From: Gammaproteobacteria bacterium
GTDB taxonomy: Bacteria > Pseudomonadota > Gammaproteobacteria > Poriferisulfidales > GCA-002705445
NCBI GenBank assembly: GCA_018674175.1
Contig: JABHAT010000029.1
Location: 62,001 to 126,000 of the forward strand
Direction: 5' to 3'
DNA length: 64,000 bases
A program made the translations under genes and the position numbers. Each line of letters opens with the position of its first letter. Position 1 is the stretch's first letter. Below the pieces are notes generated by a model. That model was not told the origin of the DNA. It made no database searches and worked only from the letters and a program-made list of their open reading frames with translations. Of this stretch, positions 21,229 to 29,831 are shown piece by piece.

Positions 21229-22548
21229 ATGAATATAATACCTAAACTAATTTCACTATTAATAATTATGACAATATCAAATGTAACGCAAGCGAACGTA
21301 GAGATATCAAAATACATTACCAAAAACGGTATAAAAGTTTTATATAGTAAATCTGGAAATATACCAATGATTGACATTAGGATTACTTTTGACGCAGGAT
21401 CTAATAAAGACGGTGATTTAAAAGGTATTTCAATGTTGACTCATAGTCTTTTAGATGAAGGAACTTCAAAAAGGGATGCAGAATCAATTGCTTCTGTTTT
21501 TGAGTCGAATGGCTCAGTCTTTAATACTTCTGTAAATAAAGATAAGTCATCAATTTCTTTAAGGTCTCTTACAGAAAAAAAATATTTAAATCCATCAATA
21601 AAGATGTTCTTAAGTATTTTGTCAGACAGTGTATTTCCAAAAAATGAAACGCAACTTCAAAAAGATAGAACATTGACATCTATAGTTGAAGATGAAACAG
21701 ATGCTGCAGAGGTAGCATCAAGCTTATTTTTTAAGGAAATATATAGTGACTATCCTTATGCATACAATACTATTGGACAAAAAAATACTGTTAAAAAAAT
21801 CACACGAAAAGATATTCTTAATTTTTATAAAAAAAATATTAATATTGGCAATGCCAGCATAGTAATTGTTTCTTCGCTCCCAAAAAAAGAAGTTATTGAT
21901 ATATCAGAAAAAATATCAAAGTCTTTAAATTTAACCGCAAAAGAAAATTTTGAAGATAAAGTTTTATCCGACATAAATAAAGAAAAAAACATTTATAAGA
22001 GATTTAGTTCTGAGCAAGCCCATATTTATATTGGTGGTTTATCAATAGAGCGAGGTTCTAAAAATCATTTACCACTTTATGTAGGAAACTACATTTTTGG
22101 TGGAAGTGGTTTTAGTGCAAGACTTATGCAGGAACTAAGAGTAAAGAGAGGATTAACATATGGTGTTTATAGTTATATACATCCTATGAAAAACACAGGG
22201 CCTTTTGTAATTGGGATTGAAACAAAATCTGAGCAAGCGCAAGAATCAGTTAAACTAATTCACAAAATGTTAAGAGAATTTTATAAAAATGGACCTACTG
22301 ACAAAGAGCTAAAACATGCAAAGCAATCAATTATCAATGGTTTTCCTCTAATGATAGATAGTAATAGTGATGTTTTAAATTACCTGTCTTTAATAAATTA
22401 CTATAATCTACCGCAAGATTACTTAAATACATTTACTTCAAGAATTTCTAATATCACGAAAAAAGATATTATGAAATCATTTAAAGATGAGATAGATGTA
22501 AATAAGCTAATTACTTTAGTAGTTGGAAATGAAAAAGCAAAAAAATAG
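21229..22548 (+). CDS. M16 family peptidase-like protein (non-catalytic partner type)
   Basis: Tandem paralogue; the zinc-binding region reads GISMLTHSLLDEGTS, lacking HxxEH. Confidence 0.88.
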   Translation: MNIIPKLISLLIIMTISNVTQANVEISKYITKNGIKVLYSKSGNIPMIDIRITFDAGSNKDGDLKGISMLTHSLLDEGTSKRDAESIASVFESNGSVFNTSVNKDKSSISLRSLTEKKYLNPSIKMFLSILSDSVFPKNETQLQKDRTLTSIVEDETDAAEVASSLFFKEIYSDYPYAYNTIGQKNTVKKITRKDILNFYKKNINIGNASIVIVSSLPKKEVIDISEKISKSLNLTAKENFEDKVLSDINKEKNIYKRFSSEQAHIYIGGLSIERGSKNHLPLYVGNYIFGGSGFSARLMQELRVKRGLTYGVYSYIHPMKNTGPFVIGIETKSEQAQESVKLIHKMLREFYKNGPTDKELKHAKQSIINGFPLMIDSNSDVLNYLSLINYYNLPQDYLNTFTSRISNITKKDIMKSFKDEIDVNKLITLVVGNEKAKK

Positions 22549-23125
22549 CACTGCTAATTTGCAAGTTAAAATAATAGCAGGATCACTAAAAGGAAGAAAT
22601 ATTAGATTCCTTGAAAAGAAAGACTTAAGACCAACAAAAAATCAAATAAGAGAAACTCTTTTTAATTGGTTGCAATATGACCTAGATAACTCGGTATGCA
22701 TTGATTTATTCTCTGGTAGTGGTGCATTAGGCTTTGAGGCTGCCTCTAGAGGGGCAAAAAAAGTACATATGGTTGACCATGATTCTGATGTTGTAAGGTG
22801 TTTAAAAGACAACAAAGATAACCTAAAAGTTGAAAATGTAACCCTTTATAATAATAATGCTGAAGATTTTATTAAAAATTTTAAAGATAAAGTTGATCTT
22901 ATTTTCTTGGATCCTCCTTTCTCAGAAAATATTATTAATGTAATCATTCATTATTTAAGTTTATCTCAAATATTTAATGACAAATGTAAAATTTATATTG
23001 AAGTCCAATTACAGAAAAATCTAGAGGATACTATTTACAAGCCTAAAAGTTGGGAATTATTAAAAAGTAGTAAATCTGGCGATGTTGCTTACCTTCTCTA
23101 TCAGCATAATAATTCTATGATATAA
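22529..23125 (+). CDS. rsmD: 16S rRNA m2G966 methyltransferase
   Basis: IIAGSLKGRNIRF, RPTKNQIRETLFNWL, DLFSGSGALGFEAASRGA, IFLDPPF. Confidence 0.95.
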   Translation: MKKQKNSTANLQVKIIAGSLKGRNIRFLEKKDLRPTKNQIRETLFNWLQYDLDNSVCIDLFSGSGALGFEAASRGAKKVHMVDHDSDVVRCLKDNKDNLKVENVTLYNNNAEDFIKNFKDKVDLIFLDPPFSENIINVIIHYLSLSQIFNDKCKIYIEVQLQKNLEDTIYKPKSWELLKSSKSGDVAYLLYQHNNSMI

Positions 23126-23158
23126 TTTATCTAATTTAATAGAATTTTGGTAAATATA

Positions 23159-23638
23159 ATGAATATTGCTGTATATCCTGGAACATTTGATCCATTCACG
23201 AATGGTCATAGAGACTTGGTACAAAGAGCAGCATCAAATATATTTGATAAAGTCTATATATGTGTCGTAGAGAATTCTAATAAAAATACTGTTTTTTCAT
23301 TAGAAGAAAGAGTTGTTCTTGCAAAGAAATCTCTGGAAAATATAAAAAATATTGAGGTTATTCCTTTCAGTGGTCTTTTAGTAGACTTTGCCACCAAATT
23401 AAATGCTAAAGTAATATTGAGAGGTCTACGAGTAGTTTCAGACTTTGAGTATGAATTTCAAATGTCGAGCATGAACAAAAAACTTAATAATAATATTGAG
23501 TCTATCTTTTTAACTCCCTCAGAATCTTATGCATTTTTATCATCTTCTTTGGTAAAGGAAATTGCCCAGCTTGGTGGTGACGTATCAACATTTGTTAACG
23601 AAGATGTAAAAAAAGCGTTAGAAAGAAAATATAAATAA
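23159..23638 (+). CDS. coaD: Phosphopantetheine adenylyltransferase
   Basis: AVYPGTFDPFTNGHRDLVQRA, LRGLRVVSDFEYEFQMSSMN, SSLVKEIAQLGGDVS. Confidence 0.96.
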   Translation: MNIAVYPGTFDPFTNGHRDLVQRAASNIFDKVYICVVENSNKNTVFSLEERVVLAKKSLENIKNIEVIPFSGLLVDFATKLNAKVILRGLRVVSDFEYEFQMSSMNKKLNNNIESIFLTPSESYAFLSSSLVKEIAQLGGDVSTFVNEDVKKALERKYK

Positions 23639-23652
23639 ACAGAACAATTCAT

Positions 23653-23680
23653 TTGACATATTATATATATATATTATAAT
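23653..23680 (+). promoter_or_regulatory. Consensus sigma70 promoter
   Basis: TTGACA (23653-23658), N16, TATAAT (23675-23680). Confidence 0.7.
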
Positions 23681-23690
23681 ATTCTAATAT

Positions 23691-23717
23691 ATTATTATTA
23701 TTATTATTATTATTATT
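23691..23717. repeat. (ATT)9 trinucleotide microsatellite
   Basis: Nine uninterrupted ATT units between promoter and RBS of the next small ORF. Confidence 0.9.
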
Positions 23718-23735
23718 TAAAAGTGGAAGGTTATT

Positions 23736-23813
23736 ATGTTAGAACTAGTTATTATGCTTGCTGTTTGGTCAGTAGCTTCAATATGTCTATACAAACAGTG
23801 TTTGGGTAAGTAA
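23736..23813 (+). CDS. 25-aa hydrophobic small protein
   Basis: ATG with GGAAGG RBS; MLELVIMLAVWSVASICLYKQCLGK; promoter upstream, hairpin downstream; not in ORF track. Confidence 0.5.
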   Translation: MLELVIMLAVWSVASICLYKQCLGK

Positions 23814-23831
23814 TTGTTTTTTTTAGGAATT

Positions 23832-23851
23832 GAAAGCCAAGGATGGCTTTC
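23832..23851 (+). terminator. Hairpin downstream of the 25-aa ORF (possible terminator)
   Basis: GAAAGCC-AAGGAT-GGCTTTC, followed by TTCTTC rather than a clean U tract. Confidence 0.45.
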
Positions 23852-23940
23852 TTCTTCAAATTTAAGTTAGTCCTCCTTAATTTATGTAATCAACAATAGT
23901 TTAGTTGACTCAACACTACTAAACTTGCGATTATATCGCT

Positions 23941-23968
23941 TTGACTACATACCTTTATTTGATATAGT
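23941..23968 (+). promoter_or_regulatory. Promoter of small lipoprotein gene
   Basis: TTGACT-N16-TATAGT. Confidence 0.55.
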
Positions 23969-23971
23969 AAA

Positions 23972-23991
23972 AAATCCCTATAAGGGGATTT
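23972..23991 (+). other. 5'-UTR hairpin of the lipoprotein mRNA
   Basis: AAATCCC-TATAAG-GGGATTT just downstream of the predicted start site. Confidence 0.5.
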
Positions 23992-24023
23992 AAGCTTAAA
24001 TAATAATAAAGGAGGCTCGGATA

Positions 24024-24206
24024 ATGAGAAAAATAAAAACACTTCTAGGTTTATTTGTTGCGGTATTACTTTCAGGTTGTGCAGCAGATCAAGCGTTACT
24101 AGATAGATTAGAGTTAGTTGAAGAAACAGCAAAACAAGCTATTTCATGTTGTGATGCTAATTCTCATAGAATGAATAAAATGTTCTATGATGCACAAAAG
24201 AAATAG
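24024..24206 (+). CDS. Small Lpp/OprI-like lipoprotein
   Basis: AAGGAGG RBS; lipobox LLSGC; heptad-like helix; C-terminal ...AQKK. Confidence 0.75.
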   Translation: MRKIKTLLGLFVAVLLSGCAADQALLDRLELVEETAKQAISCCDANSHRMNKMFYDAQKK

Positions 24207-24211
24207 TTAGT

Positions 24212-25030
24212 TTATTTCTGACAATTCTTACAATAGAAACTCGACCTTTGGTTAATTTTTACTTGTAGAATGTCGCTTTGACATATGTGGCAGGGCTGAG
24301 AAGTTCTGCCATATACTTTAAAATCAAATTGAAAATATCCACTCTTACCATCCACACTAATATAATCATTTATTGAAGAACCGCCTTTTTTTATTGCTTC
24401 TTTTAATACTTCTTTAATAGAATTTACTAAATCACTGCAATTTTTCTTAGTTAATTTCTTAGAAACCTTACTTGGTTTAATGCCCGACAGAAATAAAGAT
24501 TCAGAGGCATAAATATTTCCTATTCCAACAACAATATTTGCATTCATTAAAAGAGATTTGATAGCAATGTTTCTATTTCTAGTTTTTGAAAATAGATATT
24601 CTTTGTTAAAATATTTACCCAGAGGTTCTGGTCCTAGGTTAATTAATAGTCTGTGAGATAATATAGGTGATTCAAGAGAATAAAAAATCATTCCAAACTT
24701 TCTTGGGTCATTAAATCTAAGTATTTTATTAGAACTTAATTGTATTTCAAAATGATCATGTTTCATTCTCGGATCTTTTTTGCTGGCTATTCTTAAAGTT
24801 CCAGTCATACCAAGATGTATAGTTAAATAAAAATTTTTTCCAGAAATAATTATATATTTTGCTCTTCTTGTAATTTCAAGAATTTTTACATTAATAATTT
24901 TTTTGGCTAAATCCTTTTGGAGTTCCCATCGGAGTTTTTTTACAGAGACTGAACATGCTGTAATTTTTTTATGAAGTAAATATGGTTTTATACCATCTGC
25001 AGTTGTTTGTACTTCAGGAAGTTCTGGCAT
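24212..25030 (-). CDS. mutM: Formamidopyrimidine-DNA glycosylase
   Basis: N-terminal MPELPEVQT, C-terminal CHICQSDILQVKINQRSSFYCKNCQ zinc finger. Confidence 0.98.
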   Translation of the reverse strand: MPELPEVQTTADGIKPYLLHKKITACSVSVKKLRWELQKDLAKKIINVKILEITRRAKYIIISGKNFYLTIHLGMTGTLRIASKKDPRMKHDHFEIQLSSNKILRFNDPRKFGMIFYSLESPILSHRLLINLGPEPLGKYFNKEYLFSKTRNRNIAIKSLLMNANIVVGIGNIYASESLFLSGIKPSKVSKKLTKKNCSDLVNSIKEVLKEAIKKGGSSINDYISVDGKSGYFQFDFKVYGRTSQPCHICQSDILQVKINQRSSFYCKNCQK

Positions 25031-25678
25031 TTAAGTTAAGTATTTTATTAAATTAGAATCAATCTCTTCATTATAACCCAATCTAAAAATTGGTATATCA
25101 GTATAGTTAGATAGTTCGGCATAGTTGTCTAATGGTGTTTCTTTCTTAATATCATTTAAAATAATAAATTTAATTTTTAAATCTAAGTTTTTGATTGCTT
25201 CTATAGATAGTAAAGTATGATTTATACATCCTAATGTATTTTTAACAACTAAGATTATTGGTAATTTAAGTTCAGTAGCAAGATCAGATGTTAGTTTATT
25301 TTTAGCAATTGGAGAAAAAAACCCTCCACAGCCTTCCACTAGATTAATACAATTTGAATTCTTAGATTTATTGTCTCTTATGAAACTAATTATATCTTCG
25401 AGTTCTATGTTTCTATTTTCCATTTCTGCGGCTTTTGGTGGAGACGCGTATGCTTTGAACATATATTTACATATCTTATCTAATGGTGCGTTTTCAAGAA
25501 TAGAAAATTTAGTTGCGTCTTTTGGAATTATTTCGTTGTTAGGCTCTACACAACCAGACTCTACAGGTTTTAAAAAATGAAATTCTGTCTTATTCTTAAT
25601 CAGTAATTCTCCAAATTTAAGCATAAACCATGTTTTTCCAACATCAGTATCTGTTCCTGTTACCAAGAAACCCTTCAT
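25031..25678 (-). CDS. bioD: Dethiobiotin synthase
   Basis: [16 protein letters not shown]-loop, [20 protein letters not shown]. Confidence 0.93.
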   Translation of the reverse strand: MKGFLVTGTDTDVGKTWFMLKFGELLIKNKTEFHFLKPVESGCVEPNNEIIPKDATKFSILENAPLDKICKYMFKAYASPPKAAEMENRNIELEDIISFIRDNKSKNSNCINLVEGCGGFFSPIAKNKLTSDLATELKLPIILVVKNTLGCINHTLLSIEAIKNLDLKIKFIILNDIKKETPLDNYAELSNYTDIPIFRLGYNEEIDSNLIKYLT

Positions 25679-25720
25679 AAAAACTCCCAATTATTAAATG
25701 TTCATGTGATAATAATACAC

Positions 25721-26941
25721 ATGAGTAATAGTAATATAAATAGAAGAAAATCTAATGAAGTAAAAGTAGGAAATGTCTTTATTGGAGGAGATAATCCAAT
25801 CGTAGTACAATCTATGACAGATACAAATACCTCTGATATTGAAAAGACAACCAATCAAATTTTAGAGTTAGCAAAAGCAGGTTCTGAAATAGTTAGAGTT
25901 ACCGTGAATGATGCTGATGCAATTCAGGCAATACCTTATATAAAAGATAATATTCAAAAGTCTGGTTTAAATATACCTTTAGTAGGTGATTTTCATTTCA
26001 ATGGACATATTTTATTAAATAAGTATCAAAGTGAAGCTGCACACTTAGATAAGTTCAGGATAAATCCAGGCAATGTTGGAAAGAAAAATAAAAAAGATAA
26101 AAATTTTACAACAATGATAGAAGCAGCTTGTAAATTAGATAAGCCAGTGAGGATTGGAGTTAACTGGGGTAGCCTCGACCAAGAGCTGCTAGCTGACAAA
26201 CTAGATACAAATAATAATTTGAATATACCAAAATCATTAGATGAAGTAATGTGTGAGGCAGTAATAGCTTCAGCTCTAGAAAATGCTAAATTAGCTGAAA
26301 CAATTGGCATGAGTAATAATAAAATTATTATTTCCTGTAAACTAAGTAAAGTAAATATGTTGATAGACGTTTATCAAAAAATATCAAAGATGTGTGACTA
26401 TGCATTACATTTGGGGCTTACAGAAGCAGGAAGCAATGAAAGAGGTATTGTGTATTCCTCTTGCGCATTAGGTCCTTTACTGCTTAATGGTATAGGGGAT
26501 ACTATAAGAGTTTCTCTGACTACAGATATTAATGGCAGTCGATCTAAAGAGGTTGATGTTGCTAAATTAATTTTACAAAGTCTTGGGATAAGATACTTTT
26601 TACCAGATGTAACATCATGCCCAGGATGCGGAAGAACTAGTAGTGATTACTTTCAGAAATTAGCTTTTGATATTGATCAATACATAAAAGATAGCATGCC
26701 AGTATGGAAAAAAAATTATCCTGGAGTTGAGAACTTAAAGATATCAGTGATGGGTTGTATTGTTAATGGGCCAGGTGAAAGCAAACATGCTGACATTGGA
26801 ATTAGTTTACCTGGTAGAGGAGAAAATCCTACAGCGCCAGTATATATAGATGGAGAAAAGAAAGTTACCTTAAAAGGAGATAATATAACTAATGACTTCA
26901 AAAAGATTTTAATTAATTATATTGATAATAGATTTAGATAA
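25721..26941 (+). CDS. ispG: 4-hydroxy-3-methylbut-2-enyl diphosphate synthase
   Basis: [58 protein letters not shown]. Confidence 0.97.
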   Translation: MSNSNINRRKSNEVKVGNVFIGGDNPIVVQSMTDTNTSDIEKTTNQILELAKAGSEIVRVTVNDADAIQAIPYIKDNIQKSGLNIPLVGDFHFNGHILLNKYQSEAAHLDKFRINPGNVGKKNKKDKNFTTMIEAACKLDKPVRIGVNWGSLDQELLADKLDTNNNLNIPKSLDEVMCEAVIASALENAKLAETIGMSNNKIIISCKLSKVNMLIDVYQKISKMCDYALHLGLTEAGSNERGIVYSSCALGPLLLNGIGDTIRVSLTTDINGSRSKEVDVAKLILQSLGIRYFLPDVTSCPGCGRTSSDYFQKLAFDIDQYIKDSMPVWKKNYPGVENLKISVMGCIVNGPGESKHADIGISLPGRGENPTAPVYIDGEKKVTLKGDNITNDFKKILINYIDNRFR

Positions 26942-26949
26942 TTAATTAT

Positions 26950-28335
26950 CTATTTAATTTTAGAGAACCTTTCTAACGCTATATTTCTACTCGCGCCCAA
27001 ATCTACAATAGGTTGTATTAAATTATTATTCATCAGCAGATCTTTTTCATCACCATTAGAGTATAGATCGAAGTTCTTTAGCCATTTTTTTGTATAAATA
27101 TTTTCAGGATCAAATTTTTTCTCCTGAAGAAGTGGATTGAATATTCTAAAATAGGGCGCAGCGTCAGTACCGCAGCCAGAAACCCATTGCCAACCCATAA
27201 CATTATTTGCAATATCTGCATCTAATAGAGTATCTCTAAACCATTTTTCTCCTTCTTGCCATGGAATTAGTAAATTTTTTGTTAGAAAAGATGCTGTTAT
27301 CATTCTTGTCCTGTTATGCATCCATCCAGTTTCATATAATTCATTCATAGCAGCGTCAACAATTCTTATGCCAGTCATACCTTTTTTCCACTTATCAAGG
27401 TTTTCTGAATAATCAGATTCCCATTCAAAATTTTCATACTTTTTATTAAATGGCTTATCAGTTACGTAAGGAAAATGAAATAATATATAATATGCAAATT
27501 CCCTCCAATAGAGTTCTTTGATGAAATGCTCTTCATGTTTACTTAAATCATGATTATCATGAAAATTAAAATAATTAATTATTTGATTTGTAGTTATTTC
27601 TCCAAATCTAAGATAAGGAGATAGTCTTGATGTACCAGTAGATCCTGGTAAATCTCTAACTTCTTTGTAATTTGATAAAGACCCTTTAAAAAAAATTTCA
27701 AGTTTTTTTATAGCCTCAGTTTCTCCAGGTTTCCAATACTGGTCTAATTTATTTGCCCACTTATTGTCATCTAAAGAAAATATTTCTATAGTATTAATTT
27801 CAACTTCATTTATTTTAAAATTTGTAATATCAACCAACGGAAATTTGAGAACTTTTTTTTGTGAATATAAAAGTTTGCAGTTTTTATAAAATGGAGAATA
27901 GACCTTATATGGCTCTCCACTTTTATTAAGAATTAATGATGGGTGTACTAAATTAGTTTTATTAAAAGTAAAGAAATTAGTATTACGTTTTTTAAGCTCA
28001 AAACTTAAAGTATCCTCTTTTTTTATAAATTCAGGATGTTTATTTTGATTTATAAAGACAGATTTAAAATCATATTTTTCAACAATCTCTAATGTTTTTT
28101 TGACAAAATCACCTTCAATGATTTGTAAAGTAATATTTTTTTTTAATAATCTATTTTTTAAATCTTGTAAGCTTTTCTCTAACCACCACAGATTTGCAGA
28201 TCCATGTGTATTTGTGTATAAAATTTTATCAAATATAAATAAAAAGGTAGTTGCATCATATCCTTTTATACTAGAATTTATCGCGTCATTATCATTTAAT
28301 CTTAAATCATTAGAAAAAAGAACAAGAGATTTCAT
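26950..28335 (-). CDS. phr: Deoxyribodipyrimidine photolyase/cryptochrome family
   Basis: LSPYLRFGEITTNQI, KELYWREFAYYILFHFP, GMTGIRIVDAAMNELYETGWMHNRTRMITASFLTKNLLIPWQEGEKWF. Confidence 0.96.
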   Translation of the reverse strand: MKSLVLFSNDLRLNDNDAINSSIKGYDATTFLFIFDKILYTNTHGSANLWWLEKSLQDLKNRLLKKNITLQIIEGDFVKKTLEIVEKYDFKSVFINQNKHPEFIKKEDTLSFELKKRNTNFFTFNKTNLVHPSLILNKSGEPYKVYSPFYKNCKLLYSQKKVLKFPLVDITNFKINEVEINTIEIFSLDDNKWANKLDQYWKPGETEAIKKLEIFFKGSLSNYKEVRDLPGSTGTSRLSPYLRFGEITTNQIINYFNFHDNHDLSKHEEHFIKELYWREFAYYILFHFPYVTDKPFNKKYENFEWESDYSENLDKWKKGMTGIRIVDAAMNELYETGWMHNRTRMITASFLTKNLLIPWQEGEKWFRDTLLDADIANNVMGWQWVSGCGTDAAPYFRIFNPLLQEKKFDPENIYTKKWLKNFDLYSNGDEKDLLMNNNLIQPIVDLGASRNIALERFSKIK

Positions 28336-28338
28336 TTT

Positions 28339-29238
28339 CTAGTATTTAATACCTTCAATTTTAGCAAGTTTTATTAAAACTTCTTCAATTAAATATCTAG
28401 ATTTAGCTGAAGTAACTTCAAGTTCTTGGTGAATCTCAGCATCTTTTGCATTTCTTACTTCGCATTCAGAAGAGTATTTTTCAAATGCAGTTAACTTATT
28501 GATAAGGTCTGCTAAATGTCTAGGACATTCACAGTTTATTTTACTTCCTGCTGCAACGATATTATTCAAATCCTGATCTGTAAGTAATCTTGCAGTTGAC
28601 GTAGATTTTAAATAATTTGGAAAATTACTACTGCACCAGTCAGTTATACCTGAATGATTTAAAGGTAGATTGGTTGTACCGATATCTTGAGTGGTTAGTG
28701 CAGCTATGTCACCCTCTTTACCAAAGTCATATGCACAAAGTAATTTAGAGGCTTTAGACTGTTTAAGAACTTTTTGTAAGTATTTAAAAGTTCCTTGATT
28801 CACAGTTGGAATTTCAGTAATTATAAAATCTATTTTACAGTGATAATTTGATTTAATATTTCTTTCGTCTTGAACTACATCTATCATATTAAGTCTCATA
28901 CTATCCAAACTTTTTTTATCTAAAATAGTTCTTCCAAGTAGGATAAAATTTAAGTCATTTTTTCCTGTAGATGTAAGAGCAGATTTGCAGCTAGAAATTC
29001 TTTTTTCTAGATTTTCGTAGTTTAAATTTGCTACAGCGCTTATTGCATCGCCATTATCCACAAGTTTTTTAATCAGCAATAATCTATCTATATCTGCTTG
29101 AGTATATAACCTATCTCCAGCATCTGTTCTTATAGGTTTAACAACCTCATATCTTCTTTCCCAAGCCCTAAGGGTTTCGGGACGAATACCTGTAATTTGC
29201 GTTGTTAGACCTATTCTGTAATTTTGTTCAATGTTCAT
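28339..29238 (-). CDS. MerR-family transcriptional regulator with CxCPRH C-terminal domain
   Basis: YRIGLTTQITGIRPETLRAWERRYEVVKPIRTDAGDRLYTQADIDRL (MerR HTH); C-terminal CECPRHLADLINKLTAFEKYSSEC. Confidence 0.9.
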   Translation of the reverse strand: MNIEQNYRIGLTTQITGIRPETLRAWERRYEVVKPIRTDAGDRLYTQADIDRLLLIKKLVDNGDAISAVANLNYENLEKRISSCKSALTSTGKNDLNFILLGRTILDKKSLDSMRLNMIDVVQDERNIKSNYHCKIDFIITEIPTVNQGTFKYLQKVLKQSKASKLLCAYDFGKEGDIAALTTQDIGTTNLPLNHSGITDWCSSNFPNYLKSTSTARLLTDQDLNNIVAAGSKINCECPRHLADLINKLTAFEKYSSECEVRNAKDAEIHQELEVTSAKSRYLIEEVLIKLAKIEGIKY

Positions 29239-29291
29239 ATAAATAACATATATCATGAATAAATTTAAATCAAGTATTATTTATATTTATT

Positions 29292-29370
29292 TGTACAATA
29301 TTTGTATTTATATAAGTAATTGTTGTATTTATATAAATATATTTAATATTTGTATAGATATACCTGTACA
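29292..29370. promoter_or_regulatory. Cluster of TGTACA/TGTATT motifs, candidate MerR operators
   Basis: TGTACA 29292-29297 and 29365-29370; TGTATT 29303-29308 and 29324-29329; TGTATA 29351-29356; repeated block TTGTATTTATATAA. Confidence 0.5.
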
Positions 29371-29424
29371 TAAGTAATTTATATGTTAACCTAGGTTCAT
29401 GTTATTAATTTTTGTACATCCCCC

Positions 29425-29439
29425 GGAGCACCTTGCTCC
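29425..29439 (+). other. Leader hairpin 1
   Basis: GGAGCA-CCT-TGCTCC perfect 6-bp stem. Confidence 0.6.
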
Positions 29440-29447
29440 ACAACCTT

Positions 29448-29474
29448 GTAGCCGGTTATCCGGCTACTTTTTTT
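29448..29474 (+). terminator. Rho-independent terminator in the ferredoxin leader
   Basis: GTAGCCGG-TTAT-CCGGCTAC followed by TTTTTTT. Confidence 0.85.
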
Positions 29475-29501
29475 AAAATAACTATTACAAAGGAGAAGAT
29501 T

Positions 29502-29831
29502 ATGTTTGGTTTTGGAGATAAAAATAAAGTTCATAAGGTAACAATTGCTAATACTGGTGAAACATTTGAAGTAACCGGAAAAATAAATTTATTACAAGCA
29601 GCTAAAAATGCAGGGATCGAATGGCCTTGTGACTGTAAAGTAGGAAGTTGTGGAACATGCAGAGCTGTATTGAAAGAAGGCAAAGTAAAGGAACTAGCAG
29701 ACTTTGCATATACACTAGATGGAGATATGCTTAAAGAAGGTTATATACTTGCATGCCAATCATCTTTGAAAAGTGACATTACTGTTGAATTAGATAAATC
29801 TCAAAAAGCTGTAGAAGCAACAAAAATGTAA
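29502..29831 (+). CDS. 2Fe-2S plant-type ferredoxin
   Basis: CDCKVGSCGTCRAVL...ILACQ cysteine pattern; AGGAGA RBS before ATG 29502. Confidence 0.9.
   Translation: MFGFGDKNKVHKVTIANTGETFEVTGKINLLQAAKNAGIEWPCDCKVGSCGTCRAVLKEGKVKELADFAYTLDGDMLKEGYILACQSSLKSDITVELDKSQKAVEATKM

Noticed and set aside
23641-23735. AT/ATT repeats as a CRISPR or mobile element boundary
   Set aside because: Simple trinucleotide and dinucleotide repeats without spacers, terminal inverted repeats or a transposase.
29412-29501. N-terminal extension of the ferredoxin ORF (MYIPRSTLLHNLVAGYPATF...)
   Set aside because: It would translate through a perfect terminator hairpin, and an AGGAGA site precedes the internal ATG at 29502.
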